Part shown: positions 47,822 through 54,554 of the stretch, piece after piece
Layout: every line of letters starts with the position of its first letter
Position numbering within the stretch: the stretch's first letter is position 1
Assembly: GCA_017428215.1 (NCBI GenBank)
Contig: JAFRRH010000065.1
Coordinates: forward strand, 1 to 54,554
DNA length: 54,554 bases
Source: Selenomonadaceae bacterium
GTDB taxonomy: Bacteria; Bacillota; Negativicutes; Selenomonadales; Selenomonadaceae
Reading direction: 5' to 3'
Notes under the pieces: model-generated
Databases searched by the model: none
Told to the model about the DNA's origin: nothing
The model's input: only the letters and a program-made list of their open reading frames with translations
Translations under genes and position numbers: made by a program

Positions 47822-48712
47822 ATGAAAGTTAGGAAAGCTGTTATTCCCGCCGCAGGATTGGGTACGAGATTTTTGCCCGCTACTAAATCTCAACCTAAAG
47901 AAATGTTGCCGATTGTCGATAAGCCGACGATTCAATACATAGTTGAGGAAGCGGCAGCGGCGGGCGTCGAAGATATTATAATCGTCACGGGGCGCAATAA
48001 GCGTTCGATTGAAGACCATTTCGACCGCTCTGTTGAATTGGAATGGGAGCTTGAGCGCAAGGACAAGGAAGAAATGTTGCAAATGGTTAAAGATATTCCC
48101 GCCATTGCCAATATTCATTTTATCCGCCAAAAACAACCGCTCGGCTTGGGGCATGCCGTCTTAACTGCCAGCCACTTTATAGGCGACGAACCTTTTGCCG
48201 TTCTGCTCGGTGATGATGTCGTCGTTTCTCGTAAGCCCGTCCTTCAGCAAATGGTTGAAGTCTTTAACGAGTATAGAACTTCGATTTTGGGCGTGCAGGA
48301 AGTGCCGGAAGAAGTCGTTCACAAATACGGCATTGTCGATTGCAAACACGTGGACGAGGGCATTTATAAAGTTAAAGATTTGGTTGAGAAACCTGCGCGG
48401 GAGGCGGCTCCTAGTCGCATTGCGATTTTAGGTAGATATATTTTAACGCCAACAATTTTTTCCTTCCTTGAGACGCAAGAGCCTGGCGCGGGCGGAGAAA
48501 TTCAGTTGACTGACGGACTTAAACGGCTTGCAAAAAGTGAGGCGATGTACGCTTATATTTTCAAAGGGCACCGCTACGACGTGGGCACTAAAATGGGCTT
48601 CCTTCAGGCGAATATCGAATTTGCATTGCGCAATCCCGAAATTGCCGATGACTTGAAAAATTATCTTGGCAATCTGCATGACAATATGGAGCAAATACTT
48701 GACTATGATTAA
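47822..48712 (+). CDS. galU: UTP-glucose-1-phosphate uridylyltransferase
   Basis: A 296-residue nucleotidyltransferase. VIPAAGLGTRFLPATKSQPK near residue 8 (UTP binding), EMLPIVDKPTIQYIVEEA, QKQPLGLGHAVLTA near 105, VLLGDDVV near 130, and VEKPAREAAPSRIAILGRYI. It makes UDP-glucose, the feeder of cell-wall and capsule sugars, so it fits the glycan genes elsewhere in the window. ATG at 47822 is preceded by GTGGAGTGG, a weak ribosome site. Overlaps the next gene by 8 bases. Confidence 0.94.
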   Translation: MKVRKAVIPAAGLGTRFLPATKSQPKEMLPIVDKPTIQYIVEEAAAAGVEDIIIVTGRNKRSIEDHFDRSVELEWELERKDKEEMLQMVKDIPAIANIHFIRQKQPLGLGHAVLTASHFIGDEPFAVLLGDDVVVSRKPVLQQMVEVFNEYRTSILGVQEVPEEVVHKYGIVDCKHVDEGIYKVKDLVEKPAREAAPSRIAILGRYILTPTIFSFLETQEPGAGGEIQLTDGLKRLAKSEAMYAYIFKGHRYDVGTKMGFLQANIEFALRNPEIADDLKNYLGNLHDNMEQILDYD

Positions 48713-49790
48713 GATTATCCAGAATAAAAATCGCGGCGGGGCGGTCGATACGTCGGCTTATTCCTTCGCCGCGACGGAGAATATTCGTAACTTGCATGCG
48801 TCGTTGAAAGTTTATAAGGAAACGCCACTTATTGAGCTGAAAAATTTTAAAGGCGTTCGTTCTATTTTTATTAAGGACGAGTCTCAACGTTTTGGACTTA
48901 AGGCTTTCAAAGGTTTGGGTAGCGTCTGGGCTATGCATAAGATAATCAGCGAATCTAAGGAAAAAACAGAGAATATGACTTTTATCACGACGACGGACGG
49001 CAATCACGGCAAAGGCGTTTCTTGGGCGGCAGGTCTTTTCGGTTGCAAGTCTTATGTTTATATGCCGCGAGGTACTGTTGAGGTTCGGGCGCAGGCAATT
49101 CGCGACGCGGGTTCAGCTACGGTTAAAATTACCGATATGAATTACGACGACTGCGTTAAATATACTGCGCGGCTTGCTGAAGAAAATCATTGGCATTTGA
49201 TTCAAGATACGTCGTGGGAAGGCTACGAAGAAATTCCCGCGCAGATTATGTTAGGATATTCGACGCTAGCTTATGAGGCTTTGCGGCAAATGAATTATCA
49301 GCGACCGACGCATATATTTTTACAAACGGGCGTAGGTTCAATGGCGGGCGCGATAGCCGCAGTGTTCGCTGAAGTTTTTAAAGACAATCCGCCGCGAATC
49401 ACAATCGTGGAGCCAACGGAAGTTGCCTGTTTTTATGAGACAATGCGCATTGGCGACGGAAAAATTCATTCGGCAACGGGCAACGGTCAAACTATGATGG
49501 CGGGTTTGAATTGCGCGACGCCCTGCGAATTAGCTTGGAAGATTTTAAGACGATATGCCGCTGACACCGCGATAATTTCAGATGACGTTGCCGCCGACGC
49601 TATGCGAATTTTAGCCGGGCATAAAATTATTTCGGGTGAATCGGGCTGTGCAGGTTTTGCTTTGGCTAATGCCGCGCTTGATGATAAAAATTTACGCCGC
49701 GCCCTTGAACTCGACGAGCAATCAATTATTTTTGTTATAAACACGGAAGGCGATACTGACCCCGATAACTACAAAAAAATTTTACAATAA
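48705..49790 (+). CDS. dpaL: Diaminopropionate ammonia-lyase
   Basis: A 361-residue PLP enzyme that splits 2,3-diaminopropionate into pyruvate and ammonia. Motifs: DESQRFGLKAFKGLGSVWA near residue 55 (Lys of AFK is the PLP site), TTTDGNHGKGVSWAAGLFGC near 95, the GTVEVRAQAIRDAGSATVKI part, QTGVGSMAGA (PLP phosphate) near 215, and SGESGCAGFALA near 315. ATG at 48705 overlaps the end of galU, with GGAG 13 bases upstream, so the start is supported mainly by coupling and by the family N-terminus. Genes for a binding protein and a glutamate carrier follow, pointing to amino-acid breakdown. Confidence 0.9.
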   Translation: MIKIIQNKNRGGAVDTSAYSFAATENIRNLHASLKVYKETPLIELKNFKGVRSIFIKDESQRFGLKAFKGLGSVWAMHKIISESKEKTENMTFITTTDGNHGKGVSWAAGLFGCKSYVYMPRGTVEVRAQAIRDAGSATVKITDMNYDDCVKYTARLAEENHWHLIQDTSWEGYEEIPAQIMLGYSTLAYEALRQMNYQRPTHIFLQTGVGSMAGAIAAVFAEVFKDNPPRITIVEPTEVACFYETMRIGDGKIHSATGNGQTMMAGLNCATPCELAWKILRRYAADTAIISDDVAADAMRILAGHKIISGESGCAGFALANAALDDKNLRRALELDEQSIIFVINTEGDTDPDNYKKILQ

Positions 49791-49805
49791 AAAGGAGGCA
49801 GTACC

Positions 49806-50810
49806 ATGAAGGCTTTAAAACTTTTGTTGCTCCTGCCGATAATCGCGCTTTTAGTCGGTTGTGGAGGCGGAGAAAAATCCGCGAGTAATGCGACACGATT
49901 TGGCACGGGCGGTACGGGCGGCATGTATTACGCTTATGGCACCGAGCTTGCCAAAATGATTGACGCCGAAGGCAAAGGGCACGCGCTTGATGTAAAAATG
50001 ACTGCAGGCTCCGCCGCTAACTTGCGACTTCTGCGCGAAAAATTTTTAGACCTGGCAATCGTTCAAAGTGACACGCTTTCTAACGCGATTAATGGGCGTG
50101 GCGTCTTTGCGGCGGCAGGTCCCGGCGTCGGATATGCGGCTGTTGCTGGGCTTTATACGGAGGCTTGTCAAATTGTCGTAAGTAAAAATTCGGGCATTAA
50201 TAACGTTAGCGAACTCGTTGGCAAAAGAGTTTCAGTTGGCGAGCGTGAATCCGGCGTTCTTCAAAATGCCGAGCAAATTTTAATGGCGCACGGCTTAACT
50301 TTCGAGATGATTGAAACAATTTACATGTCGTTCACGGACTCGGCAACGGCTATGGAGAAAGGGCAAATCGACGCATTCTTTATCACGGCGGGCGCACCCA
50401 CTAAAGCTATTGCCGACCTCGCCACTAAAAAAGAAATTAAAATCCTCTCAATCGACCCTGACGTTCAGAATAACATGATGAAACTTTACAAGGGCTATAC
50501 ACGTTGCACTATTCCAGCTAACACTTACACCGGACAAAATGAAGACGTTCAGACAATCGGAGTTAAAGCAGTTTTGGTTGCGAGCACCGATTTAAAAGAT
50601 GATGAAGTTACTTTTCTTACCGAATTTATTTTCAAGAACGCTGATAAACTTCCGCACAACACTACTAATAAGTTAACAGTCGATTACGCAATCCAAGACA
50701 TTCCTGCAAGTTTCCACGCGGGCGCGGCGAAGTTTTACGACATGCAAGGCGTAAAGGTCAATATCTATAGCGGCAAGTCAAGCGAGTCCGTTAAAGCAAG
50801 TCAAGATTGA
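49806..50810 (+). CDS. TAXI-family TRAP-type solute-binding lipoprotein
   Basis: A 334-residue binding protein. Lipoprotein signal LLLLPIIALLVGC with Cys at residue 20 or so, then FGTGGTGGMYYAYGTELAKM near residue 36, the TAXI signature. Further motifs are MTAGSAANLRLLREKFLDLA, AIVQSDTL, VGKRVSVGERESGV and PANTYTGQNEDVQTIGVKAV. TAXI proteins feed the membrane part of TRAP carriers, and several bind glutamate or C4-acids. No DctQ/M genes are near; instead the next gene, 14 bases on, is a glutamate carrier. AAAGGAGG lies 8 bases upstream of ATG at 49806. Confidence 0.9.
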   Translation: MKALKLLLLLPIIALLVGCGGGEKSASNATRFGTGGTGGMYYAYGTELAKMIDAEGKGHALDVKMTAGSAANLRLLREKFLDLAIVQSDTLSNAINGRGVFAAAGPGVGYAAVAGLYTEACQIVVSKNSGINNVSELVGKRVSVGERESGVLQNAEQILMAHGLTFEMIETIYMSFTDSATAMEKGQIDAFFITAGAPTKAIADLATKKEIKILSIDPDVQNNMMKLYKGYTRCTIPANTYTGQNEDVQTIGVKAVLVASTDLKDDEVTFLTEFIFKNADKLPHNTTNKLTVDYAIQDIPASFHAGAAKFYDMQGVKVNIYSGKSSESVKASQD

Positions 50811-50824
50811 GAGGAGGTCGCCTA

Positions 50825-52015
50825 ATGTACACGCTAGAAATTAACATGTATCAAACGCTGGCGATTGCGGTTGTCATGCTTTACGTCGGCACGCTACTTA
50901 AAAGGCGAATTCAATTTCTTGAAACTTTTTGTATCCCGTCGCCGGTCGTTGGTGGTTTACTCTTCGCCATTATAAGTTGCATTCTTTACACGTCAGGAAT
51001 TATCAGTTTTGCCTTTGATGAGACGCTTAAAACAGTTTGTATGGTTGCGTTTTTTACGTCGGTCGGTTTCCAGGCTAACGTTAAAGTTTTAAAAACTGGC
51101 GGTGTTAGTCTGTTAATTTTTCTCGGTTGCGTCTGTGCGTTGATTGTCTGTCAAAACTTTTTGGCGGTTGCTTTATCGAATGTTTTAAATATCAGTCCGT
51201 TTATCGGCTTGTGCACGGGTTCAATTTCAATGGTTGGCGGTCACGGCACGGCGGGAGCTTTTGGACCAGTGCTTGAGGACTTAGGTTTAGTTGGAGCAAC
51301 GACACTTTGCACAGCGGCGGCAACGTTCGGATTGGTTGCTGGCTCGTTAATGGGCGGTCCACTCGGCAGAAGATTAATTCTCGGCAAAGATTTATTAAAA
51401 ACTGCCGTCAAAGCCGACGAAACCCCGCTCGTTGAAGAGGAAAAGAAACATGAACGTTCCGTAAGTATGTACGCACCCGCCGCTTATCAATTAGCTATTG
51501 CAATGGGTTTAGGTACCGTCGTTTCAATGTTGTTATCTAAAACTGGCATGACGTTTCCAATTTATATTGGCGCAATGATTGTGGCGGCGATTATGCGTAA
51601 CTGGAGCGAGTTCACCGGCGCATTTACCGTTCACATCGGCGAAATTAACGACATCGGAGGCATTTGCTTATCATTATTCTTGGGAATCGCAATGATAACT
51701 TTAAAGCTCTGGCAGTTAGCGGAACTTGCATTGCCTTTAGTCGTTTTACTTTTGGGGCAAACGATTTTAATGTTCCTGTTTGCGTACTTTATAATCTTTA
51801 CGGTATTGGGACGAGATTACGACGCGGCAATTTTATCGGCGGGTTCGTGCGGCTTTGGCATGGGCGCAACACCAAACGCTATGGCGAATATGCAAGTTCT
51901 TACTGCTAAATTCGCGTCGTCGGTTAAAGCTTATATTCTCGTGCCGATTGTTGGTTCCATGTTCGCCGATTTTATCAACAGCTTAACGATTACTTTCTTT
52001 ATAAACTTTATTTAA
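50825..52015 (+). CDS. gltS: Sodium/glutamate symporter
   Basis: A 396-residue carrier with about ten to twelve helices. FCIPSPVVGGLLFAI near residue 38, SVGFQANVKVLKTGG, the core GSISMVGGHGTAGAFGPVLE near 130 and SCGFGMGATPNAMANMQ near 340 are GltS signatures. A charged loop with VEEEKKHERSV (about 200) splits the halves. It imports glutamate with Na+. ATG at 50825 has GAGGAGGTCG 6 bases upstream. The last 97 or so bases recur after a 70-base spacer (see repeat). It is the third gene of the dpaL group. Confidence 0.93.
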   Translation: MYTLEINMYQTLAIAVVMLYVGTLLKRRIQFLETFCIPSPVVGGLLFAIISCILYTSGIISFAFDETLKTVCMVAFFTSVGFQANVKVLKTGGVSLLIFLGCVCALIVCQNFLAVALSNVLNISPFIGLCTGSISMVGGHGTAGAFGPVLEDLGLVGATTLCTAAATFGLVAGSLMGGPLGRRLILGKDLLKTAVKADETPLVEEEKKHERSVSMYAPAAYQLAIAMGLGTVVSMLLSKTGMTFPIYIGAMIVAAIMRNWSEFTGAFTVHIGEINDIGGICLSLFLGIAMITLKLWQLAELALPLVVLLLGQTILMFLFAYFIIFTVLGRDYDAAILSAGSCGFGMGATPNAMANMQVLTAKFASSVKAYILVPIVGSMFADFINSLTITFFINFI

Positions 52016-52024
52016 GGCGCGGCG
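51919..52024 (+). repeat. gltS 3' end, parent copy
   Basis: Parent of the copy at 52086-52190, offset 167 bases. Both begin CGGTTAAAGCTTATATTCTC and share stop and the following bases (TAAGG). Confidence 0.8.
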
Positions 52025-52085
52025 ACTAAATTCAAATTGTCGAGAATTCAAGCGCGTCAACTGGATGCAACGTCACGTTGCCGCC

Positions 52086-52190
52086 GTCGGTTAAAGCTTA
52101 TATTCTCGTGCCGATTGTTGGCTCCATGTTCGCCGATTTCATCAACAGCTTAACGATTACATTTTTTATAAACTTTATCTAAGGAGACGA
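52086..52190 (+). repeat. gltS 3' end, second copy (fragment)
   Basis: Reads SVKAYILVPIVGSMFADFI plus NSLTITFFINFI and a stop, the same as the GltS C-terminus, with few synonymous base changes. It has no start. The sequence after its stop (AAGGAGACGATTAA) is the working ribosome site of the next small gene, so this copy holds the original intergenic junction. Confidence 0.88.
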
Positions 52191-52195
52191 TTAAT

Positions 52196-52441
52196 TTGTT
52201 TGACAGCGGTTTGACTAACGAACAATTCAATTCCCATCTTGAAACTTTAGCGAGACTTATCGAGGCAAAGGCGACGACAGTCGAGGAGGCCGCCCAAATC
52301 GTTCGCGACGCAAAAATTTCCGGCATAAAAGTCGAGGAGACAGAAAAAGTTTTGAACTTCGCGACAGAAAATCTCGCCCTGCCGGAAATCCACGTAGAAG
52401 AAAAATTAGCTGACGAAATCGAAAAGCACAAAGACTTCTAA
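52196..52441 (+). CDS. Small helical protein of unknown function
   Basis: An 81-residue acidic, all-helical protein: FDSGLTNEQFNSHLETLARL, then EEAAQIVRDAKI and VEEKLADEIEKHKDF. I do not recognise it. It has no signal or membrane helix. TTG at 52196 is supported by AAGGAGA 9 or so bases upstream. It lies directly after the second gltS tail, so it was probably the gene after gltS in the original operon. A good terminator follows. Confidence 0.65.
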   Translation: MFDSGLTNEQFNSHLETLARLIEAKATTVEEAAQIVRDAKISGIKVEETEKVLNFATENLALPEIHVEEKLADEIEKHKDF

Positions 52442-52460
52442 AAAAATTTTTCTGCAACAA

Positions 52461-52496
52461 AAAATCCCCTTCCGATTTGGAGGGGGAAATTTTTTT
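52461..52496. terminator. Bidirectional terminator
   Basis: AATCCCCTTCC, loop GATTT, GGAGGGGGAAATTTTTTT, with an A-run on the left. Ends the small gene on the plus strand and the methyltransferase gene on the minus strand. Confidence 0.85.
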
Positions 52497-52499
52497 GAA

Positions 52500-53285
52500 C
52501 TAATTTTTGTCAATCACGCCAAAAGTAACCGAACTATATTTGCCGCCGCTTAAAATTTTAAAGCCGAGCCTTCCAAATTCTTTACTGCCCGAATGTTCTT
52601 TCATGACGACGCGCAGTTTAGCAACGCGACAAGCCTCACGGATAATTTCTACAGTTAACGGGCGATTATCAGCGAGCGGGCGAATAGGATTTAATCCGGA
52701 ACTTTTTTGAATCGGTCGGCGGAACATCGGATCGAAATAAACAACGTCGAATGAATTATCCGCGCAATTTTTAAGAAAATCCCCATAATCGGCGTTAATA
52801 ACTTTGACGCGGCGCATAGCTTCCAAAATGTGCGGGCTGTCATCTGAAAAATTTTTCAAGCCGTGACTGACGATTTCAGCAATGAGCGGATTAATTTCAA
52901 GAGCTACAACTTTACCTGCCGCACCGACGATAAAACTTTCAACGATAGCATCGGAGCCTAAACCGAGCGTGCAATCTAAAACTTTCGAGCCGACAGAAAT
53001 TTTCAATGCGTCAATTAGTCTGTCCCCTTCGCCGCCGCGCAGATTTTTTATCCTCAAATGCGCGGTGTTCGGGTGGAAAAACAATTCGCCCTCTGCCGTT
53101 ACGACGCTTAAAGAATTTTTCTTAACGAGCAAAATATTTTCTACGCCGTAAATTTTCTTTAGCGCATCGAACGAAAAATCCTCGCGCCTAATAAATCTTC
53201 CGCCGAGTTTTAAAGAAATTTCCGCTGCAAGATTTTCCGTCGAAGAATTTGGCTTGCGAATGGTAGTCACTATAAAACTTATCAT
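52500..53285 (-). CDS. RsmJ/YhiQ-like SAM-dependent methyltransferase
   Basis: A 261-residue protein. VTTIRKPNSSTENLAAEI and FHPNTAHLRIKNLRGGEGDR form the N-terminal part; KVLDCTLGLGSDAIVESF near residue 105 is the SAM loop, VVALEINPLIAEIV follows, and YFDPMFRRPIQKSSGLNPIR near 185 is the DP-M-F catalytic segment of the RsmJ family (16S rRNA m2G1516 in E. coli). Firmicute relatives keep this fold but target is not proven. I start at ATG 53285 because GGAGGAAAT is directly upstream; ATG at 53321 has none. It is flanked by a terminator and the second group II intron. Confidence 0.85.
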   Translation of the reverse strand: MISFIVTTIRKPNSSTENLAAEISLKLGGRFIRREDFSFDALKKIYGVENILLVKKNSLSVVTAEGELFFHPNTAHLRIKNLRGGEGDRLIDALKISVGSKVLDCTLGLGSDAIVESFIVGAAGKVVALEINPLIAEIVSHGLKNFSDDSPHILEAMRRVKVINADYGDFLKNCADNSFDVVYFDPMFRRPIQKSSGLNPIRPLADNRPLTVEIIREACRVAKLRVVMKEHSGSKEFGRLGFKILSGGKYSSVTFGVIDKN

Positions 53286-53399
53286 ATTTCCTCCAAAATG
53301 ATAAACTGCCCATGTTACCACCCGACCTTGAAGTTATTAACGGATAAACCAACTATAAAAAGTCAAGGAAGAATTTCATAGGGAGAATTTTGGGAGAGA

Positions 53400-54554
53400 A
53401 TGAGCGGGTAGGTTGGGAGTATTGCCACTTCTTTCCCCCTAAGAACCGTACGTGAAAGTTTCCCTTCATACGGCTCAACCACTTTTAAGCCCTGTTTTCA
53501 CAGAACCGGCTCATTAAGGCTTTAAACTGCAATTTTTGTGTATGAGTATTTCTTGATTATCGGAGTTACGACTGATTTTATATTCTGATTCGATAGTTAA
53601 ACGCTGGGCGCATTTTGGACAAATTCCACGCTGTATTTTATAAAGCGAACTCAATTTCTTTCTACCGTCAAAGTTGCGTGCCATTCGTTTTTCGTCACGT
53701 TGAGCAAAATAGATGTCCCATTTCGTGTCGTAGGCAGTTGCTTCGGATTTTGTCTTGAGAAACCTTGTAATATCTGTATCGGTAGCGTAGACAAGCCTTA
53801 AAGTTTGTTCTTGCGCTATTTCTTCCGAGAAAGTCCAAGTGCGTGTGCCTTATTGATGAAAATATTTTTGTGCTATCCATTTATGAGACTTTTTCGGATG
53901 TCTGCGCTTGCACCAATGCCATAAACTTTTCCAGATGTCGTAATCCAATCGCTCAAAGACAAGAGTTATTATGGTTTTGTCTTCTACCAGTTCTAAGCCA
54001 CGCTCCCGTAGAATGTCTCGAATTATAGGTAATACGCCTTCTTCCAGCAACTCTTTTGATTCGCCGGTTACAATAAAATCGTTAGCATAACGAACAAAAT
54101 GGACTTTCGGGAAATAAGCTTTGCCCTGCCTTTTCGTCTTGTGATATTTTTCCAACAGTGTGCCTTCCAGCCCGTCCAGTACCATATTACAGATTATAGG
54201 AGAAATAGGAGAAACTTGCGCCGTGCCTTTTACTGTTCGATTGCGTCTTGCACGCATCTTTTCGCTCTGAAGCCGTAAGAATTCGGGTCGGCTGTTATTT
54301 CCGCTAACGGTTCCAGCGCGAATTTGTAAAGTGTTTGCATGGCTCTATCGAGCATTGTGGGCAATGCCATTAACTTAAGCGACACGATAATTGAAGCTCA
54401 CAGGATGGATATACCGGCAATTTCTTAGGAAGAATCTTTCTTGCCTTACTGGATGAACATACTTGCTTATTTGGTCGAGAATTTTGTCGTAATAAAAATG
54501 CAAGTTCCGACAGTACTCTTGGACGATTTGAGCGGCATTGATGAAATTTATCTC
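53400..54554 (-). mobile_element. Group II intron on the minus strand (3' part)
   Basis: Domain V is plain at 53476-53443 (minus strand): GAGCCGTATGAAGGGAAACT then TTCACGTACGGTTC, with AGC triad and GGGAAACT loop. Domain VI follows with a GGGGGAAAGAAG stretch and ends CCTACCCGCTCAT at 53400. The reverse transcriptase pseudogene is upstream of it. The 5' part lies beyond the window. Its domain V is different from the intron at the left edge, so the two are separate introns. Confidence 0.85.
53514..54554 (-). pseudogene. Group II intron reverse transcriptase/maturase, multiply deleted
   Basis: Pieces of an LtrA-type protein are readable on the minus strand. TMLDRAMQTLYKFALEPLAE and DPNSYGFRAKRCVQDAIEQ (about 54350-54270) end at a TAA; after loss of about 60 residues KGTAQVSPISPIICNMVLDG resumes in another frame. 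The polymerase box is FVRYANDFIVTG with YADD changed to YAND. After VEDKTIIT about 75 residues are missing and YDIWKSLWHWCKRRHPKKSH follows. A TAA near 53852 cuts off the C-terminal part GTRTWTFSEEIAQEQ to CPKCAQRL, which remains in frame until 53514. The YAND change, deletions and stop make it non-functional. Confidence 0.88.

Overview
The window looks like chromosome from an AT-rich, diderm member of the Firmicutes, most likely Negativicutes (Selenomonadales-like). The grounds are: the Bacillus-type order tRNA-Ser, SRP-type RNA, dnaX, ebfC, recR; the order divIC, S1 protein, tilS-hpt, ftsH; ferredoxin-linked 2-oxoacid oxidoreductase (anaerobic metabolism); and a huge signal-peptide-less RTX-like protein plus O-antigen/capsule-type sugar genes, which fit an outer membrane. 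TTG and GTG starts behind good Shine-Dalgarno sequences are common. The lineage call is inference; no rRNA is present.

Layout. 1-3.3 kb is a mobile-element graveyard: the 3' end of a group II intron spliced onto the 3' exon of an inosose-dehydratase-like gene, then two decayed IS110-family transposases. 3.4-8.4 kb: two glycan genes (a GT2-GT4 fusion and an RgpF-type protein) and the ribosome-rescue factor RqcH/NFACT. 8.4-11.8 kb: a Cys-rich unknown and the korDABC operon. 11.6-14.8 kb: an unusual stretch in which the 3' end of korC is repeated three more times, separating an unknown gene, an arsR-permease pair and an ECF S component. 14.8-22.5 kb, all on the minus strand: a lipoprotein, putP, a capEFG-type UDP-L-FucNAc operon with a frameshifted glycosyltransferase, and spermidine synthase. 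22.5-23.6 kb is decayed DNA with a rubrerythrin remnant.

23.6-30.4 kb is one operon for a phosphorylation/partner-switching circuit: hybrid histidine kinase, STAS protein, RsbW-like kinase and two tandem dCache-HAMP-PP2C phosphatases. No sigma factor is nearby. 30.4-33.2 kb: a half-size EamA protein, a secreted unknown and an FkbM-type methyltransferase with a G9 tract. 33.2-37.6 kb: divIC, S1 protein, tilS-hpt fusion and ftsH. 37.6-43.0 kb: a 1533-residue RTX-like protein behind a leader of about 400 nt. 43.0-53.3 kb: mainly housekeeping genes (YgbA and YbaK families, tRNA-Ser, SRP-type RNA, dnaX, ebfC, recR, galU), then dpaL, a TAXI binding protein and gltS, a small unknown and an RsmJ-like methyltransferase. 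The right edge is a second group II intron on the minus strand whose reverse transcriptase is a multiply deleted pseudogene.

Recurrent theme: partial copies of gene ends lie beside the intact gene at korC (three copies), the RTX-like gene, gltS and recR. Together with the korC-bounded gene array this is the least explained pattern in the window.
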